22,401 nt of DNA from JBECKR01 sp040235415 (GTDB taxonomy: Bacteria > Acidobacteriota > Polarisedimenticolia > Polarisedimenticolales > Polarisedimenticolaceae): the NCBI GenBank assembly GCA_040235415.1, contig JBECKR010000257.1, positions 1-22,401 of the forward strand, read 5' to 3'. The notes under the pieces are model-generated. The model did not search any database and was not told the DNA's origin. It saw only the letters and a program-made list of their open reading frames with translations. A program made the translations under genes and the position numbers. Position 1 is the first letter of the stretch; every line of letters begins with the position of its first letter. Positions 21,020 to 22,401 of the stretch are shown here, piece after piece.

Positions 21020-21835
21020 ATGCACAACGGGAAGAAGGCCTACAACAACCTCGAGTTCCTGAACAGCCGCGATGCGCGCATCGTCCGCATCCTGAGCGAG
21101 TATCTCGAGCCGCAGGCGCGGTTCAAGCGGCACCGCATCGCGGACACCGTGGTGTTCTTCGGGTCGGCCCGGGCCAAACCGGCGGAGGAGGCGGCGCGGG
21201 CGCTCGAGCAGGCCAGCGCCGGCGACGACGCGGACGCGATACGGCGGGCGGAGCTCGGAGTTCGGCTCTCCGGCTATTACGAGGACGCCCGCGAGCTCGC
21301 CCGGCGGCTCACGGACTGGTCGAAGCACCTGCCCTCGAAGAAGCGCCGGTTCATCGTGTGCTCGGGCGGCGGCCCCGGGATCATGGAGGCGGCCAACCGA
21401 GGCGCGTCCGAGACCGCGGGACTCTCGATCGGGCTCGGGATCAGCCTCCCGATGGAACAGTCCGGAAACTCCTGGATCACGCACGGCCTCGAGTTCGAGT
21501 TCCACTACTTCTTCATGCGGAAGTTCTGGTTCGTGTACCTCGCGAAGGCGCTCGTCGTGTTCCCCGGCGGATTCGGGACGTTCGACGAGCTGTTCGAGCT
21601 GCTGACGCTCGTCCAGACCCAGAAGACCGCCAAGACCATGCCGATCGTGCTGTACGGTCGCGACTACTGGCAGGACGTGGTCCGCCTCGATCGCCTGGTG
21701 GAGTGGGGCACCATCTCGCCCGGCGACGTCGATCTGGTGCACGTTTCCGACGATCCCGACGACGCCTTCGACCACCTCACCGGCCGGCTCGGCGAGCTCT
21801 ACCTCGGCGAGCCCACGAACAACGACGACGACTGA
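21020..21835 (+). CDS. LOG-family protein (Rossmann fold, TIGR00730-like)
   Basis: 271 residues. The nucleotide-binding loop is CSGGGPGIMEAANRGASE, and the family signature PGGFGTFDELFELLTLVQTQK (PGGxGTxxE) is intact. Best-studied LOG proteins release cytokinin bases or hydrolyse nucleoside monophosphates. This protein belongs to the longer group with an N-terminal helical extension (about 90 residues, including an insertion rich in Ala/Glu at 55-75), often mislabelled lysine decarboxylase. A nucleotide 5'-monophosphate phosphoribohydrolase activity is plausible but unproven. The ATG at 21020 begins MHNGKKAYNN. No Shine-Dalgarno is visible before it, and the frame upstream lies within the bactofilin-like gene. 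It is followed after 6 nt by the YbhN-like gene. Confidence 0.88.
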   Translation: MHNGKKAYNNLEFLNSRDARIVRILSEYLEPQARFKRHRIADTVVFFGSARAKPAEEAARALEQASAGDDADAIRRAELGVRLSGYYEDARELARRLTDWSKHLPSKKRRFIVCSGGGPGIMEAANRGASETAGLSIGLGISLPMEQSGNSWITHGLEFEFHYFFMRKFWFVYLAKALVVFPGGFGTFDELFELLTLVQTQKTAKTMPIVLYGRDYWQDVVRLDRLVEWGTISPGDVDLVHVSDDPDDAFDHLTGRLGELYLGEPTNNDDD

Positions 21836-21841
21836 CGGACC

Positions 21842-22401
21842 GTGAGCGGTTCTCGCCGTCGCGCCGTCGCGCTCCGCATCGTGCCGGCGGTCGTGTGCAT
21901 CGGGGGCATCGCGTGGGTGCTGTCGACGCTCGATCGCCGCGAGGTCGTGGCGCTCGCGCGCCGGAGCGATCCCTGGCTGCTGGCGCTTTCGGTCGCACCG
22001 TTGCTCGTGCGCTTCTGGATCTGGGGGGCGAAGTTCGCCTGGATGGTCCGGCCCGAGGCGCCGCTCGGGGTGCGCGACGCTACGCGGGACGTCGCGGCGG
22101 GCGCGTTCCTGAACCTCCTGACGCCGACCGCGAAGCTCGCGGGGGGCGTGCTCCGCGCCACGCGGCTGCGGCGGCGCTGGGGGTGGCGGCGTTCGGTGGC
22201 CTACGGCTGGATCCTCGCCGACCAGCTCACCAACGTGCTGGGCAACCTGCTCCTGTTCGGGTTCCTCGCGCTCGCCGCCGCCGGGTCGTTTCGCGACCCG
22301 GGCGTCGCGCGCGCCGTGGCAGGCGGTGGCGCGCTCGCGCTCGGGTCGTGCGCCGCGGTCCTCGCGCTCCGCCGCCCGGCGTGGAACGCGCTGCGGCATC
22401 C
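21842..22401 (+). CDS. YbhN / LPG-synthase-TM-type membrane protein (3' partial)
   Basis: An open frame from the GTG at 21842 runs off the window end (186 codons seen). The visible part begins MSGSRRRAVALRIVPAVV, with helix 1 at about 10-27. A second helix lies near 43-62, then the conserved cytoplasmic-side segment AWMVRPEAPLGVRD and the family-typical AGAFLNLLTPTAKLAGGVLRA, followed by helices near 120-145 and 150-170. That pattern fits the lysylphosphatidylglycerol-synthase transmembrane / UPF0104 family, a set of polytopic proteins implicated in lipid transfer or flipping. The C-terminal half and any fused catalytic domain are not visible, so no substrate can be named. It is spaced 6 nt from the LOG gene and is probably co-transcribed. 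Confidence 0.72.
   Translation, partial: MSGSRRRAVALRIVPAVVCIGGIAWVLSTLDRREVVALARRSDPWLLALSVAPLLVRFWIWGAKFAWMVRPEAPLGVRDATRDVAAGAFLNLLTPTAKLAGGVLRATRLRRRWGWRRSVAYGWILADQLTNVLGNLLLFGFLALAAAGSFRDPGVARAVAGGGALALGSCAAVLALRRPAWNALRH

Overview
The window is very GC-rich (about 70% by eye) and densely coded. It comes from a diderm bacterium: it holds a beta-barrel porin, a lipoprotein ABC binding protein and a large membrane-bound periplasmic multihaem cytochrome. Codon choice is strongly G/C at third positions. Many starts are GTG or TTG, and many neighbouring genes share a stop/start overlap (GTGA at 1940, 3537 and 12926; TTGA at 7272; ATGA at 17830). No rRNA, tRNA, phage or IS gene is visible. 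The phylum cannot be fixed from sequence reading alone. A high-GC, probably uncultured respiratory lineage (Myxococcota/Desulfobacterota-, Acidobacteriota-, Gemmatimonadota- or Eisenbacteria-like) is an inference. Both ends cut genes, and the left end is a suspicious C-rich run.

Region 1 (1-2575, + strand) has a porin truncated at its 5' end, then an extracytoplasmic FMN-binding protein and a small four-helix membrane protein with paired histidines. Together they look like a flavin/haem redox module. Region 2 (2356-4133, - strand) is a two-gene unit of an HD hydrolase followed by a class V aminotransferase, with a GTGA overlap. Region 3 (4209-7955, + strand) has an O-methyltransferase, a RibD-C-type reductase, PolX (polymerase/PHP) and endonuclease III, nearly all abutting. 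A 21-bp inverted repeat straddles the nth stop codon.

Region 4 (7996-10803, - strand) is one giant gene. It encodes 19 CxxCH c-haem sites, built from a tandemly duplicated 8-haem block plus a 3-haem remnant, fused to a six-helix b-type cytochrome. It is divergent from region 5 (11012-15502, + strand): a rhodanese/TehB-like methyltransferase fusion, a BtuF/BtuC/BtuD-type ABC importer and a stand-alone LON-domain protein. Region 6 (15505-16500, - strand) is moaA, which ends 2 nt from the LON gene stop.

Region 7 (16607-19687, + strand) is a signalling unit: a membrane SpoIIE-type phosphatase, a LytS-type histidine kinase and a LytTR response regulator. The phosphatase and the kinase share a homologous four-helix N-terminal domain, so they may read the same signal. 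Region 8 (19803-22401, + strand) holds a bactofilin-like membrane protein, a LOG-family protein and the start of a YbhN/LPG-synthase-TM-type protein.

The two most unusual items are the duplicated 19-haem/b-cytochrome fusion and the phosphatase/kinase pair with a shared sensor domain. No gap between genes exceeds about 210 bases. The longest is the divergent promoter region 10804-11011.
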